A stretch of 39,504 nt of DNA from an uncultured Cetobacterium sp. Lineage in GTDB: Bacteria; Fusobacteriota; Fusobacteriia; Fusobacteriales; Fusobacteriaceae. The stretch spans positions 1 through 39,504 of the forward strand of contig NZ_CAMTIK010000021.1 of NCBI RefSeq assembly GCF_947072685.1, in the 5' to 3' direction. Below, piece after piece: positions 7,485 to 16,155 of the stretch. Numbering within the stretch: position 1 is the first letter of the stretch; each line of letters opens with the position of its first letter. The translations under genes and the position numbers were made by a program. A model generated the notes under the pieces. The model ran no database searches. It saw nothing but the letters and a program-made list of their open reading frames with translations, and was not told where the DNA came from.

Positions 7485-8929
7485 TGGCGAGACAATGGGA
7501 ATCAGTAATAGGACTTGAAGTACACCTTCAATTAAAAACTGGAACAAAAGTATGGTGTGGTTGTGATGCAAACTATGATAATTCAGAAGTAAACACACAC
7601 ACATGTCCAATCTGTTTAGGGCATCCTGGAGCATTACCAAAGTTGAATAAAAAAGTTGTGGAATACGCTATAAAAGGAGCACTAGCTTTAAATTGTAAAA
7701 TAAATAATATAAGTGGTTTTGATAGAAAAAATTATTTCTATCCAGATACACCTAAAAATTATCAGATAACTCAGTTTGAAACTCCATATTGTGAAAATGG
7801 ACATTTGGATGTGAAACTAAACTCAGGAAGAGAATTTAGAGTTGGAATAACAAGAATTCAAATAGAAGAGGACGCAGGGAAATCAATACATATGGGGACA
7901 GAATCACTTATAAATTTTAACAGAGCATCTATGCCACTTGTGGAAATTATATCTGATCCAGATTTAAGAAGTTCAGAAGAAGCTTACGAATACTTAAACC
8001 TTCTAAAGAGCACAATAAAATATACAGGAATAAGTGATGTTTCTATGGAATTAGGATCACTTAGATGTGATGCCAATATCTCTGTTATGGAAAAAGGAAG
8101 TAAAGTATACGGAACAAGAGTCGAAGTAAAAAACTTAAATTCATTTAAAGCTGTAGCAAGAGCTATCGATTATGAAATCGGAAGACAGATTGAGGCAATT
8201 GAAAATGGTGAAATAATAAATCAAGAAACAAGACTTTGGGATGATGACTCTCAAGTGACAAGAATAATGAGAAGTAAAGAGGATGCAATGGACTATAGAT
8301 ATTTTCCAGAGCCAGATCTTCCAAGACTTGTAATTAAAAATGAAGAGATTGAAAGAATAAAAGCATTAATGCCGGAATCAAAGAGTGAAAAATTAGCGAG
8401 ATTTATAAAAGATTATACTTTACCAGAATATGATGCAAATATTTTAACAGATGAGATTGAACTAGCTGATTATTTTGAAAAAGTTGTGGAGTTTACAAAA
8501 AATCCAAAATTATCATCCAACTGGATAATGACAGAGGTTCTAAGAGAACTAAAAGAGAGTGGAAAAACAATAGAGGAATCAAATATAACGTCTGAAGATT
8601 TAGGTAAAATAATAAATCTAATCCAAAAGGATGTAATATCCTCTAAAATAGCTAAACAGTTATTTATAAAAAAATTAACAGATATTAGAGATCCGGAAGT
8701 TATTGTAAAAGAGGATGGAATGGTTCAAGTTGTGGATTTAGGAGAAATTGAAGGAATAGTGAAACAAGTTCTAAACGAGAATCCTAAAATGGTGGAAGAC
8801 TTTAAAAACTCTGATGAAGGCAGAAAACCAAGAGTTTTAAAAGGATTAATTGGACAAGTTATGAAATTATCTAAGGGGAAAGCAAATCCTACGATAGTTA
8901 CAGAGCTTATGGAATCGAAATTGAAATAG
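7484..8929 (+). CDS. gatB: Asp/Glu-tRNA amidotransferase subunit B
   Basis: GatB binds the mischarged tRNA, activates the carboxylate with ATP and transfers the ammonia supplied by GatA. The 481-residue product begins with WESVIGLEVHLQL. It has the four zinc-site cysteines (Cys25, Cys27, Cys41, Cys44), and LGHPGALPKLN follows. Later motifs include RIQIEEDAGKS and DYRYFPEPDLP. The last ~150 residues match the helical/YqeY-like tRNA-binding tail. The start overlaps the gatA stop. Confidence 0.97.
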   Translation: MARQWESVIGLEVHLQLKTGTKVWCGCDANYDNSEVNTHTCPICLGHPGALPKLNKKVVEYAIKGALALNCKINNISGFDRKNYFYPDTPKNYQITQFETPYCENGHLDVKLNSGREFRVGITRIQIEEDAGKSIHMGTESLINFNRASMPLVEIISDPDLRSSEEAYEYLNLLKSTIKYTGISDVSMELGSLRCDANISVMEKGSKVYGTRVEVKNLNSFKAVARAIDYEIGRQIEAIENGEIINQETRLWDDDSQVTRIMRSKEDAMDYRYFPEPDLPRLVIKNEEIERIKALMPESKSEKLARFIKDYTLPEYDANILTDEIELADYFEKVVEFTKNPKLSSNWIMTEVLRELKESGKTIEESNITSEDLGKIINLIQKDVISSKIAKQLFIKKLTDIRDPEVIVKEDGMVQVVDLGEIEGIVKQVLNENPKMVEDFKNSDEGRKPRVLKGLIGQVMKLSKGKANPTIVTELMESKLK

Positions 8930-8938
8930 GTGGGTTAT

Positions 8939-10123
8939 ATGAAAAGAAGAAAATTAATCTCTTTAGGGATTGTAATGTTTGGAATTGCTTTTTTATCTCA
9001 ACCACTTCTAGCTGTTACTAAAACATTGAAAGCAAAATATGAGAATGTAGTACCAATGAGTGTTCGTGTAAATATAATGAACAATGAAGCTGAACCAGAA
9101 TTTCTAAATTATGTGTTTATAAAAAGTGTAGATGCTCCAGTTAGAGAGGATGCTTCTGTTAATTCTAGGGAGATTGTAAGATTTCCTTTTAATACAAAAA
9201 TAAAAGTATTAGAGAAAGTTGAAGCTGGTGGAAATGAGTGGTATAAAGTCGAGCTAAAAGATAATAAGGGTACAAAAGTCGAGGGATATATTTCTGCACT
9301 GCTTGTAAACCTTAGAAGATTTAGATTCGAAGAGATGAACAATAGAGTTAAAAAATTAGAAAACTTCTTAACGTCTGAAGCAGCTAAAGGGAAGGAACTA
9401 GTTTCTGTAAATACGTATGTACCAAATCCTGCTAATCAGAATATGGATAGAGCAAAAGATAAATATGGAGTATCAGCTGATCAAAATGCCAAGTCTATCT
9501 ACAACGGTGAGACACTGTATATTCCAGATAGATCTCTTATGTCTGTTGATTCTGTAAAAGGAAGTGATGCTTATGTAAATACACTTTCAATTCAAGAAAA
9601 ACCATTAAGAGTTAATAAAAATGTTTTAACAAAACACCCAGCAGTAAACCCTAATTTCAGGAAAGTTATAGCCATAGATTTAGAAAATGAAAATCAAGGT
9701 ATTTTTCAAAAAAATGCTGAAGGCAAATGGGAGCTAATAGCTTACACATTAAATAAAACCGGAATGGAGAGTACTTTAGGGTTTGAAACACCAACAGGGT
9801 ACTTTATTGTTCCAGCATTAAAATATGAGATGGGATATAGAGACGAGCAAAACAAAGCTGCGGGTATGGCTAAATATGCTATTCGTTTTTCAGGTGGAGG
9901 ATACATCCATGGAACTCCTATAAATTTTGAAGAGAATATAAATAGAGATTTCTTTTTAAGAGAAAAGGATGGGACATTAGGTACTATCGAAGGAACTAGA
10001 AAATGTATTAGAAATATGGAGTCACATATAAAATTTTTATTTGATTGGGTTACAAATGGAAAAGTAAATAGAAAATCAAATTTTCAGAGTCCTAATGAAA
10101 ATGTAATGGTAATAGTATTTTAA
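8939..10123 (+). CDS. Exported SH3b/L,D-transpeptidase (YkuD) protein
   Basis: This is probably a cell-wall enzyme that forms or edits L,D cross-links in peptidoglycan or anchors proteins to it. From the ATG at 8939 (AGGTGG just upstream) it has 394 residues; a GTG at 8930, directly after the gatB stop, is the less likely start. A signal segment ends near LLAVT (about residue 25). It is followed by a bacterial SH3 domain (about 58-127), a linker with a weak LysM-like stretch ending YNGETLYIPD, and a C-terminal YkuD domain (about 240-370). The active site reads HGT (His324) and TRKCIR (Cys356, Arg358). The canonical Gly before the Cys is Lys here. It is the last gene before a terminator. Confidence 0.82.
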   Translation: MKRRKLISLGIVMFGIAFLSQPLLAVTKTLKAKYENVVPMSVRVNIMNNEAEPEFLNYVFIKSVDAPVREDASVNSREIVRFPFNTKIKVLEKVEAGGNEWYKVELKDNKGTKVEGYISALLVNLRRFRFEEMNNRVKKLENFLTSEAAKGKELVSVNTYVPNPANQNMDRAKDKYGVSADQNAKSIYNGETLYIPDRSLMSVDSVKGSDAYVNTLSIQEKPLRVNKNVLTKHPAVNPNFRKVIAIDLENENQGIFQKNAEGKWELIAYTLNKTGMESTLGFETPTGYFIVPALKYEMGYRDEQNKAAGMAKYAIRFSGGGYIHGTPINFEENINRDFFLREKDGTLGTIEGTRKCIRNMESHIKFLFDWVTNGKVNRKSNFQSPNENVMVIVF

Positions 10124-10137
10124 TAGTATTTTAATAA

Positions 10138-10169
10138 AGGGCAGGCTAGGAATAGCTTGCCTTTTTTTT
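10138..10169 (+). terminator. Intrinsic terminator after the gat/L,D-transpeptidase operon
   Basis: GGCAGGCTA pairs with TAGCTTGCC (one G-T pair) across a GGAA tetraloop, followed by eight T. It lies 15 nt after the transpeptidase stop codon. Confidence 0.93.
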
Positions 10170-10199
10170 GTAAAAATTAAGAAAAAACAATGTATTATA

Positions 10200-10208
10200 T
10201 GATATAAT
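10200..10208 (+). promoter_or_regulatory. Extended -10 promoter for the lpxL-mtnN-folC operon
   Basis: TGATATAAT (TG, one base, then TATAAT at 10203-10208) matches an extended -10 element. No good -35 lies 17 nt upstream. It is placed between the terminator at 10138-10169 and the start codon at 10246, which leaves a leader of about 30 nt. Confidence 0.55.
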
Positions 10209-10245
10209 AAATTTGTTAAATCATATGGGATAGGTGGGAGAAGAG

Positions 10246-11109
10246 ATGTATAAATTACAGTATATAATATTTAAATTTTTTCGTTGGTTATTGCTATTGT
10301 TTCCAGAAAAAACAAGGTTTAAATTTGCAGAAGTATTAGCAGTTTTAGGATACAGATTGATAAAAAAAAGAAGAATTATAGCTCTTGCTAACTTAGAACT
10401 AGCTTTTCCAGAAAAAAGTGAAAAAGATAGAGAAAGAATAGCTCTTGAATCCTATAAAATAATGTCAAAAGCATTTTTATCGACACTGTGGTTTGATGAG
10501 TATTTAAAAAATAATGTTCATATAGAGGATATGGATAGAATTGAAAAGATAAAAGAAAGAGGTCAGGGATTAGCGATTGCTCTCATTCATATGGGTAATA
10601 TGGAGGCTCATTTAAAGGCGACGGAGAGATATAAGGTTGTTACAGTTGCAAAAGCTCAAAGAAATCCGTATATAGATAAATTTATAACAAAATCAAGAGA
10701 AAAATTAAATCTTGTACTTATAAAAAAATCTAAACAAACGTCAAGAGAGCTTCTAGAGCAGATTGAAGAAAAGAATATAATTGCACTATTTAGTGATCAC
10801 AGAGATAAGGGTGCGAGTGTTGAATTCTTTGGGACAGAAACAGTTTCTCCAACAGGAATCATAAATATTGCTCTAAAACATAATATGCCTCTTGTAATAG
10901 GATATAATATTATGAATAGAGACAACACAAGTACTACATATTTTACAGATGAAATAGAGTTAGAAAGAACAGACTCCTTTAAAGATGATGTAAAAAACAA
11001 TACTCAGATGTTAATTTCAAGAATGGAAAGAATAATAATAAACTATCCAAATCAATGGATGTGGTTTCATGATAGATGGAAACTGTATAAAAAAATAGTA
11101 AAAAAATAA
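10246..11109 (+). CDS. Kdo2-lipid A lauroyl/myristoyl acyltransferase family protein (LpxL/HtrB-like)
   Basis: These inner-membrane enzymes add secondary acyl chains to Kdo2-lipid A on the cytoplasmic side. The 287-residue product has an N-terminal membrane anchor (FFRWLLLLFPEK) and the ALANLELAFPEKS segment typical of the family. The HX4(D/E) catalytic motif appears as HMGNME. Later elements are LFSDHRDKGASVEFFG and a C-terminal NQWMWFHDRWK. I chose the ATG at 10246, preceded by GGGAGAAGAG, over the GTG at 10234. This gene is the best evidence here for an LPS-containing outer membrane. Which acyl chain and which position it acts on cannot be told. Confidence 0.88.
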   Translation: MYKLQYIIFKFFRWLLLLFPEKTRFKFAEVLAVLGYRLIKKRRIIALANLELAFPEKSEKDRERIALESYKIMSKAFLSTLWFDEYLKNNVHIEDMDRIEKIKERGQGLAIALIHMGNMEAHLKATERYKVVTVAKAQRNPYIDKFITKSREKLNLVLIKKSKQTSRELLEQIEEKNIIALFSDHRDKGASVEFFGTETVSPTGIINIALKHNMPLVIGYNIMNRDNTSTTYFTDEIELERTDSFKDDVKNNTQMLISRMERIIINYPNQWMWFHDRWKLYKKIVKK

Positions 11110-11149
11110 ACTCAAAATAAATAAAGTTGTAAAATTATAGGAGGAAAAA

Positions 11150-11845
11150 ATGTTGATAGGAATTATAGGTGCAATGAATGAAGAGGTTGTTCAATTAAAA
11201 GAAGCAATGATTCTTGAAAATACAAAAGAAATAGGAGGATATAATTTTTTTGAAGGGAAACTTTTAGAGAAAAATATAGTTTTAGTAGAGTGTGGAATTG
11301 GAAAAGTTAATGCTGCAATTTGTTCAACTCTTTTAATTCAGGAGTTTAATGTGGATAAAGTTTTATTTACAGGTGTTGCAGGAGCTTTAAATCCAGAAAT
11401 AAATATAGGTGATATTGTAGTTTCAACGGATTTGGTGGAACATGATTTTGATGCGACAGCTTTTGGGTATGATCATGGAGTAATACCTAGAATGGAGATT
11501 TCAAAGTTCCAATCAGACAAAGAACTTGTAGAATTAGCAAAAAATGTAGCAATTGATAATTTTGGGAAAAATAGAGTTTTTATGGGAACAATTTTGAGTG
11601 GAGATGTATTTGTTGCATCAATTGACAAAATAAATTGGTTGAGAGAAACATTTAATGGGGAGTGTACAGAGATGGAAGGAGCAGCAGTTGCTCATGTTTG
11701 TCATGTATTAAAAAAACCATTTGTAATAATAAGATCTATATCAGATAAAGCAAATCATGATGCAAATATGAATTTTGATGAGTTTGTTAAATTGGCTGCA
11801 CAAAATTCAAAAGTGATAATAGAAGGTATGTTAAAGGGAATATAA
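11150..11845 (+). CDS. mtnN: 5'-methylthioadenosine/S-adenosylhomocysteine nucleosidase
   Basis: This enzyme cleaves MTA and SAH to adenine plus the thioribose sugar, recycling methionine and purines and feeding autoinducer-2 precursor formation. The 231-residue product starts MLIGIIGAMNEEV, with catalytic Glu12. It has GIGKVNAA for the ribose site, CTEMEGAAVAHVC (the Glu that binds ribose) and IRSISDKA with the base-binding Asp199. A strong AGGAGG precedes the ATG. It is followed 26 nt later by folC. Confidence 0.96.
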   Translation: MLIGIIGAMNEEVVQLKEAMILENTKEIGGYNFFEGKLLEKNIVLVECGIGKVNAAICSTLLIQEFNVDKVLFTGVAGALNPEINIGDIVVSTDLVEHDFDATAFGYDHGVIPRMEISKFQSDKELVELAKNVAIDNFGKNRVFMGTILSGDVFVASIDKINWLRETFNGECTEMEGAAVAHVCHVLKKPFVIIRSISDKANHDANMNFDEFVKLAAQNSKVIIEGMLKGI

Positions 11846-11871
11846 TAATTTTACTTTTAAGGGAGGAGATT

Positions 11872-13119
11872 GTGAACATAGAAAAATTATTGGATGAATT
11901 GTATTCTTACTCACTTCATGGAATAAAATTAGGATTACAAAATATTGAAAAAATTTGTATGGCTATGGGAAATCCTGAAAGAGATTATAAAGTTATTCAT
12001 GTTGCAGGGACTAATGGAAAAGGGTCCACATCGACAACAATAGAAAGAGTACTCCTAGAGTATGGAAAAACAGTAGGAAAATATACATCTCCTCATATAT
12101 TGAGATTCAATGAAAGGATATGCGCAAACGGGAGAGAGATATCAGATAGTGAAGTAGCTTATTATTACTCTTATGTAAAGGGGATAATTGAAGAGATAGG
12201 AATAACACCAACATTTTTTGAGGTAACTACTGCGATGATGTTTAAATATTTTTCTGACAAAAAAGTTGAATATGTTATTTTAGAAGTTGGCATGGGTGGA
12301 AAATATGACGCCACTAATGTGGTTGATGCTGAAATTTGTATAATAACAAATGTAAGTTTAGATCATACAGAGTTTTTGGGAAAGACAATATATGATATTG
12401 CATGTGAAAAAGCTGGAATAATTAAGAAAAATTCAAAAGTTATAGTGGGGAGTTCTGATTCTGAATTTATTAAAGCTATAGAAGAGAAAACTTCAACTTA
12501 TACGAATGTTATTTTAAAATATGAAGATGCTACTCATAGATTGGATTTTGAAAAGTTTAGAACTTATATTGATATTCAAGGTGAAAATTATGAATATTCA
12601 CTTTTTGGAGAGTATCAATATAAAAATTTTTTATGTGCATTAGAAGTTTTAAAAATTTTAAATGTTCCAGAAGATATTATAAAAAAAGGAATGACTCAGA
12701 TTATTTGGCAATGTAGATTTGAAATTATACAGAAAGAAAAGTTAATTATATTGGATGGAGCTCACAATGAAGATGGAGTTAAAACACTTTGTGAAACTTT
12801 GAAAAAAGGATATAAAAGTGAGGAGATAGTATCGATTGTATCAATATTAAAGGATAAAGATAGTATAGAAATTATAAAAATATTAGAAAATTATGTAGAA
12901 GATATTATTTTTACTTCTCTATCTGAAAATAAAAGAGGTCAAAGTGGGAAAGAACTCTACGAAAATTTTGCAAATAAAAAAAATAAGACCTATTGTGAAG
13001 ATATAAGAATTGCATATGAAAATGCTAAAAATAAAAAAAATAAAAAAGTTATTTTGGTATGTGGATCATTTTATCTTTTAAGTAAGTTTAAAGAGGAAGT
13101 ATTAAAATATGAAATTTAA
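11872..13119 (+). CDS. folC: Folylpolyglutamate synthase / dihydrofolate synthase
   Basis: FolC adds glutamate to folates (and often to dihydropteroate) using ATP. The 415-residue Mur-ligase-type protein has the P-loop GTNGKGST (46-53), the FNERI segment, LEVGMGGKYDATNV for the metal site, LDHTEFLGKTIYDIACEKAGIIK and the C-terminal LDGAHNEDGVKTL. The start is GTG at 11872 with GGGAGGAG 5 nt upstream. The end overlaps the next small gene by 11 nt. Confidence 0.94.
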   Translation: MNIEKLLDELYSYSLHGIKLGLQNIEKICMAMGNPERDYKVIHVAGTNGKGSTSTTIERVLLEYGKTVGKYTSPHILRFNERICANGREISDSEVAYYYSYVKGIIEEIGITPTFFEVTTAMMFKYFSDKKVEYVILEVGMGGKYDATNVVDAEICIITNVSLDHTEFLGKTIYDIACEKAGIIKKNSKVIVGSSDSEFIKAIEEKTSTYTNVILKYEDATHRLDFEKFRTYIDIQGENYEYSLFGEYQYKNFLCALEVLKILNVPEDIIKKGMTQIIWQCRFEIIQKEKLIILDGAHNEDGVKTLCETLKKGYKSEEIVSIVSILKDKDSIEIIKILENYVEDIIFTSLSENKRGQSGKELYENFANKKNKTYCEDIRIAYENAKNKKNKKVILVCGSFYLLSKFKEEVLKYEI

Positions 13120-13297
13120 AGTTTTTTTAAAAATTATAAATTTCATTTTATTTTGTATAACTCTATATTATTTATATATATTTGGAAATATACTAAAAAA
13201 CGAATATATTATAAGAGAAAATAAAAAAAGAGATGTTATGGAGATAATAGAAGGGAACTTCAAAGAGAGAAACTTAGATTTTTATAAAAAGAGTTAA
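13109..13297 (+). CDS. Small single-pass membrane protein of unknown function
   Basis: I do not recognise this 62-residue protein. It has one hydrophobic helix (about residues 5-27), preceded by three lysines, and a charged tail of about 30 residues; it is therefore probably inner-membrane with the tail on one side. GAGGAAG 9 nt before the ATG lies within folC, whose end it overlaps by 11 nt, and hprK begins 13 nt after its stop. This tight packing and the ribosome-binding site support translation. No function can be assigned. Confidence 0.6.
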   Translation: MKFKVFLKIINFILFCITLYYLYIFGNILKNEYIIRENKKRDVMEIIEGNFKERNLDFYKKS

Positions 13298-13309
13298 AAA
13301 GGAGTTTGA

Positions 13310-15238
13310 ATGAGAGTTGAAAAAATAAGCTCAAAATTTCCTGAAGTTAAAGATTTGGTGGATGCTTTAAAATTAAAGCCCCTTTTAGAAGTCAATATGA
13401 AAAATGTGATTCAAACTCAAAGTGTTTATAGAGTTGGTTATGAATTGACTGGTTTTTTTTCAGAGGGGGAAGAGTTACAAACAAATGTTAATATTTTAGG
13501 AAGAAAAGAGGGTAGTTATCTAGAGAGAATGGATAAAGTAACTCGAAAAAAAATATTGGAAAAATATTTAAGCTATCCATTTCCAGCGCTGATAGTAACT
13601 TTTGAGAATGCAATTGTGGATGAAATACTTGAGATTGCAAAGAGATACAATAAACCTATTTTAAAATCAGATCTTAAAACATTGGAATTAATAAGAAATG
13701 CAAAGTTTTATCTTCAGAAAATTTTAGCGGAAGAGATAATACTTGATGATTGTATACTTTTAGATATTTATGGTGTTGGAATTCTGCTAAGAGGCTATGA
13801 AGATGCTCGTTTAGGGGCCACAGTTGAACTTTTAGAAAGAGGACATAAATTTATAACGGATACAAGATTAAAAATTCAAAATATAGCCAATAGATTTATT
13901 TTAGGTTCTAATACAGCCGAAAAAGATAAAGGAGATAGTCATTTCTATCTTTTTGGAAAAGATGGAAATGATATAGATGTGACAACTCACTTTGGGATTA
14001 AAAGTACAAGAAAAAGAAAAAAAGTGACACTGTTGATAGAGCTCGAAAAATGGGATGAAAAAAAGTTTTATGACAGATTAGGGTTAGATGAGGTGTATGA
14101 GGAATTTTTAGGATTTAAAATTCCTAAAGTGACACTTCCTGTTAGAAAAGGAAGAAATTTAGCTATAATAATTGAAACTGCCGCAATAAATTATAGATTG
14201 AAAAAAACAGGAGTCAATTCAGCTGAATATTTTTGGAAAGAATCTAAAAAATTAATAGAAGAAAATAGAATAAATAAAAAGCGAGGTTTAGTTGTGGATG
14301 AAAAAACAAGTATGCCAGTAAGATATATAAAATCTAGATTTAATTTAACTATTTTAAGTGGAGAAGAGTTTTTAGATACAAGATATATAACTACAACAGG
14401 TGTCCATAGACCGTCTTTAGCTCTAACAGGATATTTTGATATGTTTGATGAGGACGGGTATAAAGGAATACAACTATTTACCGAAACAGAGTTTAAATAT
14501 TTAGAAAGAATATCTAAAGAGGAGAGAGATCGAAATTTAAATAGATATTTAGAAGAAGATTTTCCATTGATTATAATATCTGGAGTAAAAGAAATTCCTA
14601 AATATTTTTTAGATAAGATAAGAGAACGAGATATAATTTTAATGGAAACTAAACTGGATAGACCAAGCCATGTTGTAGCAACTTTTAGTGCTTATTTAGA
14701 AAATTATTTTGCACCAACAGTTTCAGTGCATGGAGTTTTTGTAGAGTTATATGGTTTTGGAGTTTTGCTTACAGGAAAAAGCGGTATAGGAAAGAGTGAA
14801 ACTGCTTTAGAATTGATTCATAGAGGGCATAGATTGATAGCTGATGATTCAGTTAGACTAGAAAAAGGTGTGATTGGGGATATAACTGGAAGAGCTTCTA
14901 AGTTACCGTATTTCATGGAGATTAGAGGGCTTGGAATAATAGATGTAAAGGCTCTATATGGGGTTGGAGCTGTGAGAATAAGCAAAAGACTGGATATGAT
15001 AATAGAACTTCAAGAATTGAAAAGTGAAGATTATTTAACTGCGATGGATTATCAAGAATCGACAGAAACAATTTTAGGAAATGAAGTTTCAAAAATAAAA
15101 TTATATATATCCTCTGGAAGAAATGCAGCAGCGATGGTAGAAATAGCTGTTATGAATTTAATGGCAAAAAGAATGGGGTATAATTCAGAAGAGGTATATT
15201 TAAAAGAGTTGAAAAATAAAAATTGTAGTAATGATTAA
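13310..15238 (+). CDS. hprK: Tandem-duplicated HPr kinase/phosphorylase (degenerate first copy, active-looking second copy)
   Basis: HPrK/P phosphorylates, and can dephosphorylate, Ser46 of the PTS carrier HPr in carbon catabolite control. The family is normally about 310-320 residues; this protein has 642 and contains two full-length copies. Copy 1 (about 1-325) has LTGFF, YLERM and LLDIYGVGILLRG. Its P-loop has become GYEDARLGA (162-170) and ADD has become TDT. It keeps DRLGLDEVYEEFLG and VTLPVRKGRNLAIIIE (274-289). Copy 2 (about 340-642) has an intact P-loop GKSGIGKS (489-496), ADD (511-513) and EIRGLGIIDV, but its signature loop is degenerate (LYISSGRN, 598-605). ATG with AAGGAG. No ptsH lies in the window. 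Confidence 0.9.
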   Translation: MRVEKISSKFPEVKDLVDALKLKPLLEVNMKNVIQTQSVYRVGYELTGFFSEGEELQTNVNILGRKEGSYLERMDKVTRKKILEKYLSYPFPALIVTFENAIVDEILEIAKRYNKPILKSDLKTLELIRNAKFYLQKILAEEIILDDCILLDIYGVGILLRGYEDARLGATVELLERGHKFITDTRLKIQNIANRFILGSNTAEKDKGDSHFYLFGKDGNDIDVTTHFGIKSTRKRKKVTLLIELEKWDEKKFYDRLGLDEVYEEFLGFKIPKVTLPVRKGRNLAIIIETAAINYRLKKTGVNSAEYFWKESKKLIEENRINKKRGLVVDEKTSMPVRYIKSRFNLTILSGEEFLDTRYITTTGVHRPSLALTGYFDMFDEDGYKGIQLFTETEFKYLERISKEERDRNLNRYLEEDFPLIIISGVKEIPKYFLDKIRERDIILMETKLDRPSHVVATFSAYLENYFAPTVSVHGVFVELYGFGVLLTGKSGIGKSETALELIHRGHRLIADDSVRLEKGVIGDITGRASKLPYFMEIRGLGIIDVKALYGVGAVRISKRLDMIIELQELKSEDYLTAMDYQESTETILGNEVSKIKLYISSGRNAAAMVEIAVMNLMAKRMGYNSEEVYLKELKNKNCSND

Positions 15239-15252
15239 ATGGGGGATTTGAA

Positions 15253-16155
15253 TTGAAAAGAAAAAAAATAAAAATACTAAAAGATTATATATATATTTAT
15301 ATTGGAACAATGATAGCATCTGTTGCAATTAACGCTTTTTTAGTTCCTTCTAACTTAGCACCTGGAGGAGCCACAGGACTTTCGATACTTATAAATTATG
15401 TTACTGGTATTCCGGTAGGAACATTAATTTTTGTAATAAATATACCATTATTTCTGATTGGAATAAAAGTTTTTGGTAAGTCCTATGGAATAAAAACATT
15501 AGCAGGAATATCATTTTTATCTTTTAATGTGGAGATAATAAAAAGTATTGTCCCAGAAATTGATAAATTAATAGACTTTACTAATCCAGGAAATATATTT
15601 TTAGGAACTCTTTATGGTGGAGTTTTAATGGGAGTAGGTCTTGGTATCGTAATAAAAAATGGTGGAACAACAGGTGGAAGCGATATTGTTTCTGGAATTT
15701 TAAATAAATTTTTTAAGATTCCTATAGGTCAAGGATTAGTTATGGTAGATTCTATTGTAGTTCTTTTAGCCGCTTATATATTTGGTGCAGAAAAAGCTTT
15801 ATATGCCCTTATAAATCTTTATGCAACAGGTGTTGTTATAAATAAGATGATAAATGGAGTTGGAGATGCTAAAATGGTCTATATCATAACTTTTGAAATA
15901 GAGAAAGTTAGAAAAATTATAGTGGAAGATTTGGGAAAAACAGGAAATTATTATCAAGCAGAGGCGCTCTATTCTAAAAATAAGAGGGATGTTGTAACAA
16001 CTGTTCTAAGAAATAGAGAGATGCATCTTCTAAAAGAGCTTATAACAGAGGTTGATAAAGAAGCCTTTATAGTAGTTTCAGATGTACATGAAGTTATGGG
16101 AAGAGGTTATACATTTGATTTGGATCTGAATTTGAAAAAACAGAAAGGAAAGTAA
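15253..16155 (+). CDS. YitT-family membrane protein
   Basis: This is a membrane protein of unknown transport role, with 300 residues. The N-terminal part (about 10-200) has five or six hydrophobic segments with the family hallmarks NAFLVPSNLAPGGATGLSI and KNGGTTGGSDIVSGIL. The C-terminal soluble domain (about 210-295, DUF2179-like) contains EAFIVVSDVHEVMGRGY. The start is TTG at 15253, set by GGGGGA 6 nt upstream and by the conserved beginning of the family. It lies 14 nt after hprK and abuts nrnA. Confidence 0.88.
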   Translation: MKRKKIKILKDYIYIYIGTMIASVAINAFLVPSNLAPGGATGLSILINYVTGIPVGTLIFVINIPLFLIGIKVFGKSYGIKTLAGISFLSFNVEIIKSIVPEIDKLIDFTNPGNIFLGTLYGGVLMGVGLGIVIKNGGTTGGSDIVSGILNKFFKIPIGQGLVMVDSIVVLLAAYIFGAEKALYALINLYATGVVINKMINGVGDAKMVYIITFEIEKVRKIIVEDLGKTGNYYQAEALYSKNKRDVVTTVLRNREMHLLKELITEVDKEAFIVVSDVHEVMGRGYTFDLDLNLKKQKGK

